DNA of 64,000 bases from Hofstenia miamia (Eukaryota; Xenacoelomorpha; Acoela): NCBI GenBank assembly GCA_004352715.1, contig SCFE01000022.1, forward strand, positions 68,986 to 132,985. The letters run 5' to 3'. Both the position numbers and the translations under genes were made by a program. Of this stretch, positions 10,171-21,686 are shown piece after piece. The notes beneath the pieces are model-generated. The model made no database searches and was not told the DNA's origin. It saw only the letters and a program-made list of their open reading frames with translations. Position 1 is the stretch's first letter. Every line of letters starts with the position of its first letter.

Positions 10171-12661
10171 AGATGTGTGACCGCTACTAAAATACCCCAC
10201 TATCACTAACTATCGCTATTTGACTTTCACTAGTCGCTATTTTCGCTATTTGGACTTTGCTAGTTGCTATTCGCTATTAAAAACACGTATTTTTAATTTT
10301 TTATTTTTGTAGAAGTTATACTTCACAAGTAATAAGTTTGAAAAAATTTTTTCTGATAGCCTTGCTCGTTTTGGTGTCTGCATATTTCCGGCAACAGAGA
10401 AAATCCTCTCTACTCCAGAGCTGCTTGGTATACAGGCAAGGACAGTTTTGATCAGCGCCATTAGAGAATTTTGGGGTTGGGTCATCCAATATGATTCGGC
10501 AGAAACATCAATTTTGGGCGAATAAAGATATGCCAAAAATGTAGACCAGGCATTACCTGTTGTTGAACTATTGATTTCCACAGCTGGGGTTGGTTCAGCA
10601 AAGTTGAATAGAGAGCTGGAAGAAGTACTTGAACTTGGGCGCTGCGCAATAGAGATAACTTCATTCTCTTGAATATGTCTGTTGAAAAAACTTTTGATTA
10701 CGCGAAGAACTTCAGGTTCACTATACTTGAAAATACAATTGTCCATGGAAGTGAAAGATAACTTTATTTTAGGGTTAATTGATGCAGCAAATATAAATAG
10801 TGCGTCATCCTTCAAAAATGAGAACCTCTGCTCCAGTGACAGCAGGAAACGTTCTTTCATAGCGTTACATGATGCATTATTTGGAAATTGTTGATTTCTG
10901 ACTGCCTTTTCCAATAACTGACACAAATAAATCATCTCGTGAATCATAGGATTTTTTTCTTTTTGAAATTCAAATGAAGCGTCCTTAAAATATCGTAAAA
11001 ATTTGCAGGTTTCAGACATGACAGCTCTTTCATTGTCATCTAGCTTAGCCTCTTCCTTGTGGCAGGCTTCGAGTCCACGGCAAACCTCGTCATAGTTCTC
11101 GATGACACTTTCGATCATAAAATACATCGAGTTCCAACGGGTTTCTGTCATTTGCACAAGTTGCTTACTTAATTTTTGTGCAAAAATGGTTGAGTTCTTG
11201 TCAAGTGATGCGATTTTCTTACATTTACTGACCGCTTTATCAAATCGAGAGTACTTCATAGCTTCCTTCAAACCATCGTGTACCACAAGTTGAAGCAAAT
11301 GGGCTGCGCACCCGTACCACATGCCAAATTTTTCCTCGCTCTCTGAAATTTCGAAGTCTCCTTCCACCGTGAAACAGTCATCAGCACGATCCATGTCCAC
11401 AACGTTGCTATCCACAGGGTTCCTGGTATTAAATGCCTTTTTCATCACAGCACAATTATCTGTACAAATTCTGAAAGGTTTGAATTGCATGCCATGTTGG
11501 TCGAAACAGTCAATCATGAACGCTTTTACATTATTGGCAGTAGCTCGTGACCCCATTTTAGAAAATTGGAAAAGCTTACTAACTAGCTTCCATCCGTCGT
11601 AAAAAGTAACAATGCACCCAACATAATTTGCATGATCTCGGCCAGTCCACAAGTCAAGAGCAACACTGTAGCCGGATTCTGTATTCTGCATTCTCGTCAC
11701 TAGCTCATTAGACGACTCCTTAGCCATTTTTTCTAACTTTGAAGCAACCGTTCTATAGCAAATTGGACGATATCCGGGATTGACATCTTGTAAGAATTTT
11801 CGAAAGTAGGAGTTTTCTACAATATGAAATGGCATACCACATTTGCTGATCAAATTTAGAATGAGGGAGTTTGATATCTCTTCCTGTCTCTGATTTTGTA
11901 GACTTGTTGACGCCCTGGAAGTGGATAGTCTAACATTCACCGAGCTGGAAGTATCCAAAGTAAGTTGGGTGTTTGTAGTTGACAATGTTACGGAATTGTA
12001 AAACTTTTGATGCCTTCCGTCTATCGAAAAGTGTGCCTTCAAGTTTGATTTGCTGCTTTCGGTAAACTTTATTTTGGTTTTACAAACCTTGCATTTTGCA
12101 GTTGTTGTCGATATCGGTATACAAAAGGTCGTAATTGTAAACCATTGCAATACTGAAACGATATAAATCAATAATAAATTTGCTGGAGAGCAATTAAATA
12201 AAAGACATGCGCAGTGTATACGCAACAGTAGTAACTAACTGCACTATCTGATTCTTCACGAAGCTTGTTGTATGAAACATTGTTTAAAATGTATTGCACT
12301 TTGGCGGTAATAGTTTTTCAATTGTAGGAAATTCGACGCATAAATATAAACACTTTACACTCATCAATTTAAATTGTTACAAACATGTGTTTAATGGACA
12401 TCACAATATAATCTCACGAGATGCCTCAGCGATGACCTAATGAGACATCTGTATCCTAAAGGCGTCTTGCTAGGACATGAGACGCTGCAACACAAATAGG
12501 ATGAGTTAGGATGCATTTGCGACAGTTGATTTTTGACTGGGGTGAGGTACTTAAGTTAGCTTAGAATGTGGGCTGTTTTTTTTGCTAGTTACGATTTCGC
12601 TATTTTGCCTATCACTAGTCGCTAGTGGTACTGCTATTACAATGAAAGGGCTAATAACGCT
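10170..12661 (-). mobile_element. hAT transposon with full-length transposase
   Basis: The 652-residue transposase is flanked by blocks rich in CGCTATT and CTAGTCGCTA words (10180-10280 and 12570-12640). These are typical hAT subterminal repeats: they occur on both sides and partly in inverted orientation. Possible ends are CAGATG at 10170 and CGCTG near 12661 (CAGCG on the other strand). A matching 8-bp target duplication was not found, so the boundaries are tentative. The left flank is gypsy gag; the right flank is unrelated. Confidence 0.75.
10267..12225 (-). CDS. hAT-family transposase with BED zinc finger
   Basis: An uninterrupted 652-residue ORF. Visible parts in order: a BED-like zinc finger (CKVC at about 45-48 with His residues near 65 and 72); the RNase H-like core with VALDLWTG (catalytic Asp about 191), FRICTDNCAV (second Asp about 256) and CAAHLLQL; a TRWNSMY block; and the C-terminal hATC dimerisation region with SSSGVERIFSVAG, which holds the catalytic Glu. 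All expected catalytic residues are present, so the protein may be functional. The first 20-25 residues are hydrophobic and atypical, so the real start may be internal or in an upstream exon. A second, diverged copy lies at 14387-15779. Confidence 0.9.
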   Translation of the reverse strand: MRIHCACLLFNCSPANLLLIYIVSVLQWFTITTFCIPISTTTAKCKVCKTKIKFTESSKSNLKAHFSIDGRHQKFYNSVTLSTTNTQLTLDTSSSVNVRLSTSRASTSLQNQRQEEISNSLILNLISKCGMPFHIVENSYFRKFLQDVNPGYRPICYRTVASKLEKMAKESSNELVTRMQNTESGYSVALDLWTGRDHANYVGCIVTFYDGWKLVSKLFQFSKMGSRATANNVKAFMIDCFDQHGMQFKPFRICTDNCAVMKKAFNTRNPVDSNVVDMDRADDCFTVEGDFEISESEEKFGMWYGCAAHLLQLVVHDGLKEAMKYSRFDKAVSKCKKIASLDKNSTIFAQKLSKQLVQMTETRWNSMYFMIESVIENYDEVCRGLEACHKEEAKLDDNERAVMSETCKFLRYFKDASFEFQKEKNPMIHEMIYLCQLLEKAVRNQQFPNNASCNAMKERFLLSLEQRFSFLKDDALFIFAASINPKIKLSFTSMDNCIFKYSEPEVLRVIKSFFNRHIQENEVISIAQRPSSSTSSSSLFNFAEPTPAVEINSSTTGNAWSTFLAYLYSPKIDVSAESYWMTQPQNSLMALIKTVLACIPSSSGVERIFSVAGNMQTPKRARLSEKIFSNLLLVKYNFYKNKKLKIRVFNSE

Positions 12662-12860
12662 GAATTTGACATGCCAGCCAATGCCTTGAAAAAAGCTTTG
12701 ACTGTTCTTAAAATATAAAAATGCATTTTTTGATATATATTTATCAATTGTAATTAAAACTACGTGGTACATTGAATTGAACACCATCGCCCACATAATA
12801 TAACCTGACTTCATTATAGTGCAGTAGAATTTATCAGCATTTCTGCTTGGAATTGTAAGA

Positions 12861-13004
12861 TGGCCTAGTATTGCAAATCGATACGAGCACAAGAGGAGAG
12901 TTATGGAATCACAAAAAGCATTACTAGAAAATACGTTTGCTGAAATTTTTTCAAAACTTATTGGAGTAACAATATGTGAAAAGACTAAGAGCATTCAAAT
13001 ATAA
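12861..13004 (+). CDS. Candidate terminal exon of an unidentified gene (copy 1)
   Basis: After an AG at about 12859-12860 an open frame of 47 codons runs to TAA at 13002-13004. It encodes a charged, probably helical C-terminus including RYEHKRRVMESQKALLENTF. The same sequence occurs again at 15781-15924, starting exactly after a single n. A short frame ending at about 12716 (MPANALKKALTVLK) may be a preceding exon but lacks a good donor. No family recognised. Confidence 0.4.
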   Translation, partial: WPSIANRYEHKRRVMESQKALLENTFAEIFSKLIGVTICEKTKSIQI

Positions 13005-13386
13005 CCCCAGTGTCACTGTTAAAATTGCATGAGCTGTTTGCCTCTCATCCGCTCGTCAAGACAAAGAAGTAGTTATCAACTGCATAAAAGCACTTTGGAA
13101 TAGTTGATAGTTGAATTTTAGCCAATCAGAAAACAGATCAAAATTGAATCCAAAATTAGGTCAATCCTATTACATTTAAATAATTATTCATTTGAAATAT
13201 AGTAATTGTAATATTATAGTTGTTATTTAGTTAAATTATTGACCATCAAAATTGTGTGTTTGACTCCACTTGAAATGTCTTAAGATCAAATTCTAATCAC
13301 GTGATGTCAACAGAAGGTAATTGGAGGTTGAGAAATCGTTCCTAACTAGTTGATCAATGTCAAAAGGGTAGTGAAAGCAATATATC
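12861..13386 (+). repeat. Direct repeat, copy 1 (second copy 15781-16344)
   Basis: 526 bases nearly identical to 15781-16344, which differs mainly by an insertion of about 37 bases at 16147-16183. Each copy begins with the same exon. Copy 1 ends at a 1000-N gap and copy 2 begins at a single n, so this may be one locus represented by two haplotypes rather than a true duplication. Confidence 0.75.
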
Positions 13387-14386
13387 NNNNNNNNNNNNNN
13401 NNNNNNNNNNNNNNNNNNNNNNNNNNNNNNNNNNNNNNNNNNNNNNNNNNNNNNNNNNNNNNNNNNNNNNNNNNNNNNNNNNNNNNNNNNNNNNNNNNNN
13501 NNNNNNNNNNNNNNNNNNNNNNNNNNNNNNNNNNNNNNNNNNNNNNNNNNNNNNNNNNNNNNNNNNNNNNNNNNNNNNNNNNNNNNNNNNNNNNNNNNNN
13601 NNNNNNNNNNNNNNNNNNNNNNNNNNNNNNNNNNNNNNNNNNNNNNNNNNNNNNNNNNNNNNNNNNNNNNNNNNNNNNNNNNNNNNNNNNNNNNNNNNNN
13701 NNNNNNNNNNNNNNNNNNNNNNNNNNNNNNNNNNNNNNNNNNNNNNNNNNNNNNNNNNNNNNNNNNNNNNNNNNNNNNNNNNNNNNNNNNNNNNNNNNNN
13801 NNNNNNNNNNNNNNNNNNNNNNNNNNNNNNNNNNNNNNNNNNNNNNNNNNNNNNNNNNNNNNNNNNNNNNNNNNNNNNNNNNNNNNNNNNNNNNNNNNNN
13901 NNNNNNNNNNNNNNNNNNNNNNNNNNNNNNNNNNNNNNNNNNNNNNNNNNNNNNNNNNNNNNNNNNNNNNNNNNNNNNNNNNNNNNNNNNNNNNNNNNNN
14001 NNNNNNNNNNNNNNNNNNNNNNNNNNNNNNNNNNNNNNNNNNNNNNNNNNNNNNNNNNNNNNNNNNNNNNNNNNNNNNNNNNNNNNNNNNNNNNNNNNNN
14101 NNNNNNNNNNNNNNNNNNNNNNNNNNNNNNNNNNNNNNNNNNNNNNNNNNNNNNNNNNNNNNNNNNNNNNNNNNNNNNNNNNNNNNNNNNNNNNNNNNNN
14201 NNNNNNNNNNNNNNNNNNNNNNNNNNNNNNNNNNNNNNNNNNNNNNNNNNNNNNNNNNNNNNNNNNNNNNNNNNNNNNNNNNNNNNNNNNNNNNNNNNNN
14301 NNNNNNNNNNNNNNNNNNNNNNNNNNNNNNNNNNNNNNNNNNNNNNNNNNNNNNNNNNNNNNNNNNNNNNNNNNNNNNNNNNNNNN
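13387..14386. other. Assembly gap, exactly 1000 N
   Basis: A 1000-base run of N, the conventional size for a gap of unknown length. It separates the end of repeat copy 1 from the second hAT copy; frames shown across it are meaningless. Confidence 0.95.
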
Positions 14387-15779
14387 GCACAATAGAGATA
14401 ACTTCATTCTCTTGAATATGTCTGTTGAAAAAACTTTTGATTACGCGAAGAACTTCAGGTTCACTATACTTGAAAATACAATTGTCCATGGAAGTGAAAG
14501 ATAACTTTATTTTAGGGTTAATTGATGCAGAAAATATAAATAGTGCGTCATCCTTCAAAAATGAGAACCTCTGCTCCAGTGACAGCAGGAAACGTTCTTT
14601 CATAGCATTACATGATGCATTATTTGGAAATTGTTGATTTCTGACTGCCTTTTCCAATAACTGACACAAATAAATTATCTCATGAATCATAGGATTTTTT
14701 TCTTTTTGAAATTCAAATGAACATTCCCTAAAATATCGTAAAAATGTGCAGGTTTCAGACATGACATCTCTTTCATTGTCATCTAGGTTAGCCTCTTCCT
14801 TGTGGCAGGCTTCGAGTCCATGGCAAACCTCGTCATAGTTCTCGATGACACTTTCAATCATAAAATTCATCAAGTTTCAACAGGTTTCTGTCATTTGCAC
14901 AAGTCGCTTACCTAATTTTTGTACAAAAATGGTTGAGTTCTTGTCAAGTGATGCGATTTTCTTATATTTACTGACTGCTTTATCAAATCGAGAGTACCTC
15001 ATAGCTTCCTTCAAACCATCATGTACCACAAGTTAAAGCAAATGGGCTGCGCACCTGTACCACATGCCAAATTTTTCCTTGCTCTCTGAAATTTCGAAGT
15101 GTCCTTCCACTGTGAAACAGTCATCAGCACGATCCATGTCCACAACATTGCTATCCACAGGGTTCATGGTATTAAATGCATTTTTCATCACAGCACAATT
15201 ATCTGTACAAATTCTGAAAGGTTTGAATTGCATGCCATGTTGGTTGAAACAGTCAATCATGAACGCTTTTACATTATTGGCAGTAGCTCATGACCCCATT
15301 TTAGAAAATTGGAAAAGCTCACTAACTAGCTTCCATCCATTTTAAGAAGTAACAATGCACCCAACATAATTTGCATGATCTTGGCCAGTCCACAAGTCAA
15401 GAGCAACACTGTAGCTGGATTCTGTATTCTGCATTCTCGTCACTAGCTCATTAGACGACTCCTTAACCATTTTTTCTAACTTTGAAGCAACTGTTCTATA
15501 GCAAATTTGACAATATCCGGGATTGACATCTTGTAAAAATTTTCGAAAGTAGAAGTTTTCAACAATATGAAATGGCATACCACATTTGCTGATCAAATTT
15601 AGAATGAGGGAGTTTGATATCTCTTCCTGTCTCTGATTTTGTAGACTTGTTGACGCCCTGGAAGTGAATAGTCTAACATTCACCAAGCTGGAAGTATCCA
15701 AAGTAAGTTGGGTGTTTGTAGTTGACAATGTTACGGAATTGTAAAACTTTTGATGCCTTCCGTCTATCGAAAAGTGTGC
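14387..15779 (-). pseudogene. Second hAT transposase copy, interrupted and truncated
   Basis: This matches the hAT transposase at 10267-12225 at high identity (same NESVIENYDEVC, FRICTDNCAVMK and SVALDLWTG segments) but is broken by stops and frameshifts near 14880, 15033 and 15340. It lacks the C-terminal hATC part (in the 1000-N gap) and the BED finger (cut at 15779 by a single n). It is a dead copy, or an allele-like copy stitched in during assembly. Confidence 0.85.
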
Positions 15780-15780
15780 N

Positions 15781-15924
15781 ATGGCCTAGTATTGCAAATC
15801 GATACGAGCACAAGAGGAGAGTTATGGAATCACAAAAAGCATTACTAGAAAATACGTTTGCTGAAATTTTTTCAAAACTTATTGGAGTAACAATATGTGA
15901 AAAGACTAAGAGCATTCAAATATA
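15781..15924 (+). CDS. Candidate terminal exon of an unidentified gene (copy 2)
   Basis: The same 47-codon frame and stop as at 12861-13004, immediately after a one-base gap. It ends in KTKSIQI and a stop. See copy 1. It lies about 1.8 kb upstream of the first visible adaptor exon, on the same strand, so it could be the last exon of the neighbouring gene. Confidence 0.4.
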
Positions 15925-16344
15925 ACCCCAGTGTCACTGTTAAAATTGCATGAGCTGTTTGCCTCTCATCCGCTCGTCAAGACAAAGAAGTAGTTATCAA
16001 CTGCATAAAAGCACTTTGGAATAGTTGATAGTTGAATTTTAGCCAATCAGAAAACAGATCAAAATTGAATCCAAAATTAGGTCAATCCTATTACATTTAA
16101 ATAATTATTCATTTGAAATATAGTAATTGTAATATTATAGTTGTTAACTCCGTATTTTTACGTGTATTAGAAAGTTTTAAATTTTAGTTAAATTATTGAC
16201 CATCAAAATTGTGTGTTTGACTCCACTTGAAATGTCTTAAGATCAAATTCTAATCACGTGATGTCAACAGAAGGTAATTGGAGGTTGAGAAATCGTTCCT
16301 AACTAGTTGATCAATGTCAAAAGGGTAGTGAAAGCAATATATCA
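15781..16344 (+). repeat. Direct repeat, copy 2 (first copy 12861-13386)
   Basis: The second copy of the 0.53 kb repeat, with an extra block of about 37 bases (16147-16183) absent from copy 1. The sequence continues past 16344 into DNA that is hidden by the gap after copy 1. Confidence 0.75.
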
Positions 16345-17147
16345 ACCCCGTTTTTCCTGATTTTAATATGTTTATATAAATTGAATTTAAACATATTTTT
16401 CCAAAATTCAATTTGTATGAAGCTCAAAGCTACGATCTGTTTTGAATTATTGACTATTGGCCAGCATGTTACTTTAAATTAATCGATGCACTCACTTTAA
16501 TTGACACGACCCTTAAGATTTGTTTCCGCCTTTTTTAACAGCGAAATTGAAGCATGTACCATGGAGAAAAGAAGTCAATGTATTTCCCTATGATTTGGAT
16601 CTAAGTTAAACTCATAAACTACTTCGCACTCGCCTGATGCTGTTCTCGCTCGAAATTGTGAAGGAGAGGAATGTATTATTTATGCTCAAACTTATTAAAA
16701 ATCTCATATATATATATATATATTGTGAAATTTGTTAATAAAATGTCATGAAATCCCTTAAATTTTAGTGAATTTATTTTTAGCAGCAGGTAACACAGTA
16801 CACTTTTCCTGTAAACTCCAAATTTATTTCTTATATATTTAGATGACGACATTGTGTACGTTTATATGTGAATTGCATTTAATGATTTAAAAATTTTTTC
16901 TCCCCTGTCTATTTGGCGGTAATATAGATTTTGTGCAATGTTGTATTCTTCATTGTTTATTGAATTTTTGATAATTTTTTATCTTAAGTTTTCGTTTTAG
17001 ATGGAATGGAAGGAAGTAAGTTTTTCGATTTATGTTCTAGAATGTATTCCATATACATATGTATACAGCTTTATGCTTTGTTAACCTTAAACTGCCTAGG
17101 ATTTTTTTAAAATTTGTATGGTTTCTTTTTGAAAATGAAAGCCATGG

Positions 17148-17180
<33 letters not shown>

Positions 17181-17641
17181 NNNNNNNNNNNNNNNNNNNN
17201 NNNNNNNNNNNNNNNNNNNNNNNNNNNNNNNNNNNNNNNNNNNNNNNNNNNNNNNNNNNNNNNNNNNNNNNNNNNNNNNNNNNNNNNNNNNNNNNNNNNN
17301 NNNNNNNNNNNNNNNNNNNNNNNNNNNNNNNNNNNNNNNNNNNNNNNNNNNNNNATATATATATATATATATATATATATTTCCCGCTTTCTGCCATGGA
17401 AAAAGCAAAAACCTTGCATTTGGCGAGAAACGGTCCGAAATTTCTAAGGCATTTAGCGGGAATCGCACTTTTTCCCCAAAAACCCTATTTTTTGGCCATG
17501 ACTCTCGCAGTATTCACTCGAATTTAAATATATTTACCATGGGGTAGGTAAATTAAAGAGACACTTCCCTGCGATATTTCAAAGATTTATGTTTGGAAAC
17601 GGGGTTAAGATGAGGTTTTTAAAAAACATTTAGCGGAAGAC

Positions 17642-17682
<41 letters not shown>

Positions 17683-17693
17683 AACACATTTAG
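16345..17693 (+). other. Non-coding, probably upstream region or intron of the adaptor gene
   Basis: AT-rich, with an (AT)n tract at 16705-16723, two more flanking a 174-N gap (17149-17180 and 17355-17381), and one at 17645-17679 that runs almost into the splice acceptor of the next exon. A 15-base open segment followed by GTAAGT at 16999-17014 could be a micro-exon but cannot be supported. The N-terminal exons of the adaptor were not found here. Confidence 0.5.
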
Positions 17694-18355
17694 AAATTTC
17701 TGTCAAGGATCGCTTGAAACAGTTTGAAAACGGTGGAAATTCTGCAAAAAATGCCATTCCAGTGCTACAAAGTACATGTAAAATTGGCGCCAAAGACTTT
17801 TTAGGTAGTTCATCGTCACATTCGTTTTCTAAAGATGTAAATGATGTTCAAAAGCAAAACGACGATAATTACTGGATACCATCAAATAAATCAACCAAAA
17901 TCTTATCAAATAGGGGAAAATCATATAGGGATTATTTGAGGGATAAATTGTATGGTGTAAATTCTGAAATGAAAAATATTAATAAAATGAGTTCGTCACT
18001 ACAAAAACCAAATTCAGGCGGCGCAACACAAATACTTTCTCCTGAAAGTGAAAACTTGTCTATGATATCGAAAACGGTTAATATACCTGATAAGAAAGAT
18101 GACTTTTTTGCTACACATGATGATAGTTATCTAAGAATATCTCAGGTTCCAGACCTTAAAACATCTAAAAATAGCTACAAATCAGTTTTCACTAAAAAAT
18201 TTACTGCACCTATTAAACTTCCACCGCCTGTGAATGAAGACGTTTATTTAATTCCTGAAAGTACTACTAGCCTTATAAATATTTTGGACACCGACAATGA
18301 GGACATATATGCAATGCCTAATGATGATTATGATGATGACGATAGTGCCTATTGA
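17694..18355 (+). CDS. SLP-76/BLNK-like adaptor, large Y-x-x-P exon
   Basis: An exon opening after TTTAG at 17689-17693 and encoding about 220 residues of a disordered, Ser/Asn/Asp-rich scaffold. It starts with a basic ISVKDRLKQFE segment and carries tyrosines in Y-x-x-P context within acidic sequence: NYWIP, EDVYLIP and EDIYAMP. In SLP-76 and BLNK such acidic Y-x-x-P sites are phosphorylated by Syk/ZAP-70-class kinases and bind SH2 proteins such as Vav, Nck and PLC-gamma. The frame stops at 18353-18355 in a GAT-rich stretch, while the frame that joins cleanly to the next exon opens at the same point. That means a frameshift, a sequencing error or an unseen tiny intron. Family assignment rests on these motifs plus the downstream SH2 exons. 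Confidence 0.65.
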
Positions 18356-18537
18356 AAATGGAAGCAGTTAGTCCGAACAGGTCTCACGATCTCTTTCCAT
18401 TTGAGCCTATACCAAGATATAAACAAAGAAAGAATGCAATAGGTGACTGGTCACATCTACAGGCACTATTACAAAATGAAAAACGTCAATCGTGTAATTA
18501 CAAAGATTGCTCTTCCCAATCCGCATCTACTGAAATA
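18352..18537 (+). CDS. SLP-76/BLNK-like adaptor, continuation in shifted frame
   Basis: A frame of 62 codons to a GTATGT donor at 18538. It ends in phase 0, which matches the phase-0 exons that follow, so it is likely real coding sequence of the same gene. It encodes LFPFEPIPRYKQRKN and a DWSHLQALLQ segment, with no known domain recognised. The open frame continuing to 18669 is intronic read-through. How it connects to the preceding exon is unresolved because the frames differ by one base at about 18352. Confidence 0.5.
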
Positions 18538-21500
18538 GTATGTATTTTTAAGTGTAATGTTTTCATTTATTTGCTATTTATTACATTCGTAAACTTGGTA
18601 GAGTGGAATGAACTAAAGCTCGATTTGATAAAAAAATCTCGAGATCAACAGCATTTCAGTGACCTATAGTTCATATATATTAGATTTTCTACAAATTTGT
18701 TGTTTTATAAAGAATTGAAAAGCAAGTCATTATTTTTACCGTAAACTTTCAGCGTTTTTAAATTTAACATACCGTTTTTCCTACGTTTTCTAATAGTTTA
18801 CTTCAACCTTATAAAAGTTAAAAAAAATATATGGTGTCTGAAAAATCACTCTGCAGGAAAAAGTCAGAGAAATTTACTTAAAAAAACTTTGCTTCAAGCG
18901 TTTTGTTTAGTGTTAGTGGTTACCGCCTTTTGAATCATGTATTTTTTTTAGTATATCAATTTCTAATAATGTAAATTTGACAATTGAAGACATAAGAATG
19001 CTTAGCCAGCCTTGTCCATTGGTTAGATTTGCTGTCCAATCCAATCCAATACAAAAATTCTAGAATATATAATCGAATTCCAATCTAAGTTAAGTGCTTT
19101 GCAAAATACTTTAAATGTTTTTGATTTCACATAATATTATTTTAAGTATAATGCACTGATTTACTGTATGCGATTATTATGTCCTGAATTTCGCTTGTAA
19201 AACTAACAAATTACATTCTTTCAAAGAAAACGCATATAAATCAGAATTATATTAAAAAAAATTGCATTGGTCTTATTTGTAGTGATTTTGAACATCAATA
19301 ACAAGATCCTAAAGTCGATCAACACGATTCTCAATAAAGGAAACATCTCTGTTAATCTCCTTATTTGTTTGATTCTAAGTGAAGTTTCATTGCGAAGTAT
19401 GCTTTCTTCTTAGAGGCTTGCAGGAGCACTCTCTTGGGTTCAAGAGGAATTTTTGAAATGGAAATATGACAATTTTTTTAAATTCCTGGGAGCAAAAGTT
19501 TAAATTTTTTCATACAATAATTTTTGTTTAACGAATTTTGAATCTCATCAAGTGCCTCATCTCTAAAATTTCAACTTAGTCAACACGCAAAAGAAGAATC
19601 CTATGATTTGTAGTCGGTTTATTTAAATTCGGAGTGTTGGGGCGCTGAAGCCTGTTTGTTCGCAAAAAATGTACCATCTTGCTCCCAATCAAAATATAGG
19701 AAACTTATGCAAGATGCACGGGGATTTCGCTATTATAAAAATTTTTATCTCTTTTCATGTTGGAAGAATTCCCTTCCAAAAAAATTAGATAAGCAGCAAG
19801 ATCTTGTCTAACCAAACAAGCTTTACAAACAGCTCATGAAGTAGCATTTAGTTAAGATGGACTTACGATTCCTGCTTGACCTGCACAACTTTACTTTACC
19901 CATCTGAACAAACTCCTAGTTATTAGAAAATATAGTATGCAGTTCATGTTTTATATTCAGGGATGTTCTCGTTAGAGGTTTTATGATTAGGTGCTATGCT
20001 AGTATTAGACCCGTGCGAGGTAGATCAATTCATTGTGCCGCCATAAGACTATTCCCTTCCTGATACTAGCGTAGAGAAATCTTTCAAAGCCCCATAAGCG
20101 GGAATGACATAATAAAATTTTTCTAACAACCATTTATCATGATTGGGATCAATAATTTGTAATTTAATTCACATTCCTTCGAGTTAATCATCGTCTTTTG
20201 CTTTAGCAGGAAAAGTAGAATTCTTCAGAAAAGGAAAAGCTCAGCATAGTTTTTCAAGTTTTCGCATACAGAATATCCTAGAATTACTGATAATATAGTA
20301 TATGGTGACAACAACTTTCCACGAAGTTTATCCATTCAGAATTCTAATAAAAAAATTTAAACCAAATATTAATCATATCATTACTGTGTAGGCTCAATTA
20401 AGGGACATAAATAGCAATATAACCAATGAATTTAAGAATTTATTTATTATATGCTGTCCCATTAGAATACAAAAGCACAATAATGCTGGTCCAGTAATTG
20501 TATTCTAATGAAATAAAATTTTACAAAACGTACTTATTTCATGCTAACATGATTAAGAGACAATATTGCAATTAGTTACCATGATATGGGACATTAAATT
20601 CAGAGAATTAAAAGAGCTCTGCAAGAACTCGAATTTTTAACATTAACAGAAATCGAATCGCGTCGAATCAACTCGAGTTTTGTTTTGTTGGAAATATATG
20701 GTGCAGTATACGTTTTTCCTCAATTGAAAAAAAATAATATTATTTTCTAATTAAAAAGCCTTTCTACAAAAATTTCTTTCAGAGTCATTAGTGTTAAGCA
20801 ATATTGTCTATTGAAGGATCGTTACTAATATCAAGATATTAGAATTTTTGGATATTGTGGTGGTAGCCTCTCTCTGTTGATAGGATTGTTTTGAATTTTT
20901 TAAAATAATAATTTTCATTCTCTAGTCTTTCGTAAAGATTAGATCAACACTTAATTAGAAGAGGTTGCAATTTCAAGTTGGTAAACAAACTTCACACTTG
21001 ATTCAAGTTTTCATTCTTTAATTTCATAAAATCAGCAATGATTGGTTAATGCTATATTTAATATGCTATACAATAATGATTAATTACACGTCTTTAGCCA
21101 ATTTCAAATGCAACAGCTAGAATTCAATTTTTGGTACTTGTAGAAAAGTTGATTGTTTTAATTCCGATTTTACAATTAGTATATTGATAGGCGTATGTGT
21201 GTAGACAAGACTCGAGATTCAAAATTCGACTCGAGTTGAATCTTAAGAGACTGAAACGACTCGACTCGACTTGACCCGTAGCAAAAACATACCAACTCGC
21301 AGAGCACTATTATTATAAGACCCATATCCCCAATGGGCAAGCGCATTTACCGATTTTACATTTATTATTATTATTATATATTATGAATGTATTTTTAGTT
21401 TGTAGTTCTAAAGATTTAGTTTTTTTAGCAAATATAATGCTTTGACTTTTATTGTTTAAAAAGCCATTTTTTAAATTTCATCTTCTTTAACGTTTATATT

Positions 21501-21686
21501 TATATGCCCCTGAAAATACATTTTTATGTTATTTGTGATGACTAGTGTTAATTTAGCTTCTCATGATTTTTTAATCTGTTCATTATTAATCAAATAATAA
21601 TAATTTTGAAGTTGCAAACTTATACATATAGTAGATAAAATTTGGTTGTCTATAGATTTTAACAATATTTAAAAATCGTTTTTTAG
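18538..21686 (+). other. Adaptor intron containing the plus arm of the inverted duplication
   Basis: A 3.1 kb intron. From about 18800 to its end it matches, in reverse complement, 61.9-58.9 kb: the GTGTCTGA.AA.TCAC segment near 18835 pairs with 61860-61880, the CCAATCCAATCC segment near 19040 with 61480-61520, and the 19280-19440 block with 61080-61250. No other exon was recognised in it. Confidence 0.6.

Noticed and set aside
10682-11602. Plus-strand ORFs inside the hAT transposase
   Set aside because: Antisense shadows of a well-supported 652-residue transposase.
12551-12994. 147-residue minus-strand ORF
   Set aside because: Antisense to the candidate exon and hAT end; composition is that of AT-rich noise.
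13293-14873. Long ORFs of 353-526 residues across 13.3-14.9 kb
   Set aside because: They are mostly X translated from the 1000-N gap; only the hAT part at 14387-14873 is real.
16999-17014. Possible micro-exon before GTAAGT
   Set aside because: Only 15 bases with both splice-like sites; cannot be separated from chance in AT-rich DNA.
17037-17547. ORFs with IYIYIY runs on both strands
   Set aside because: Translated (AT)n microsatellite and Ns.
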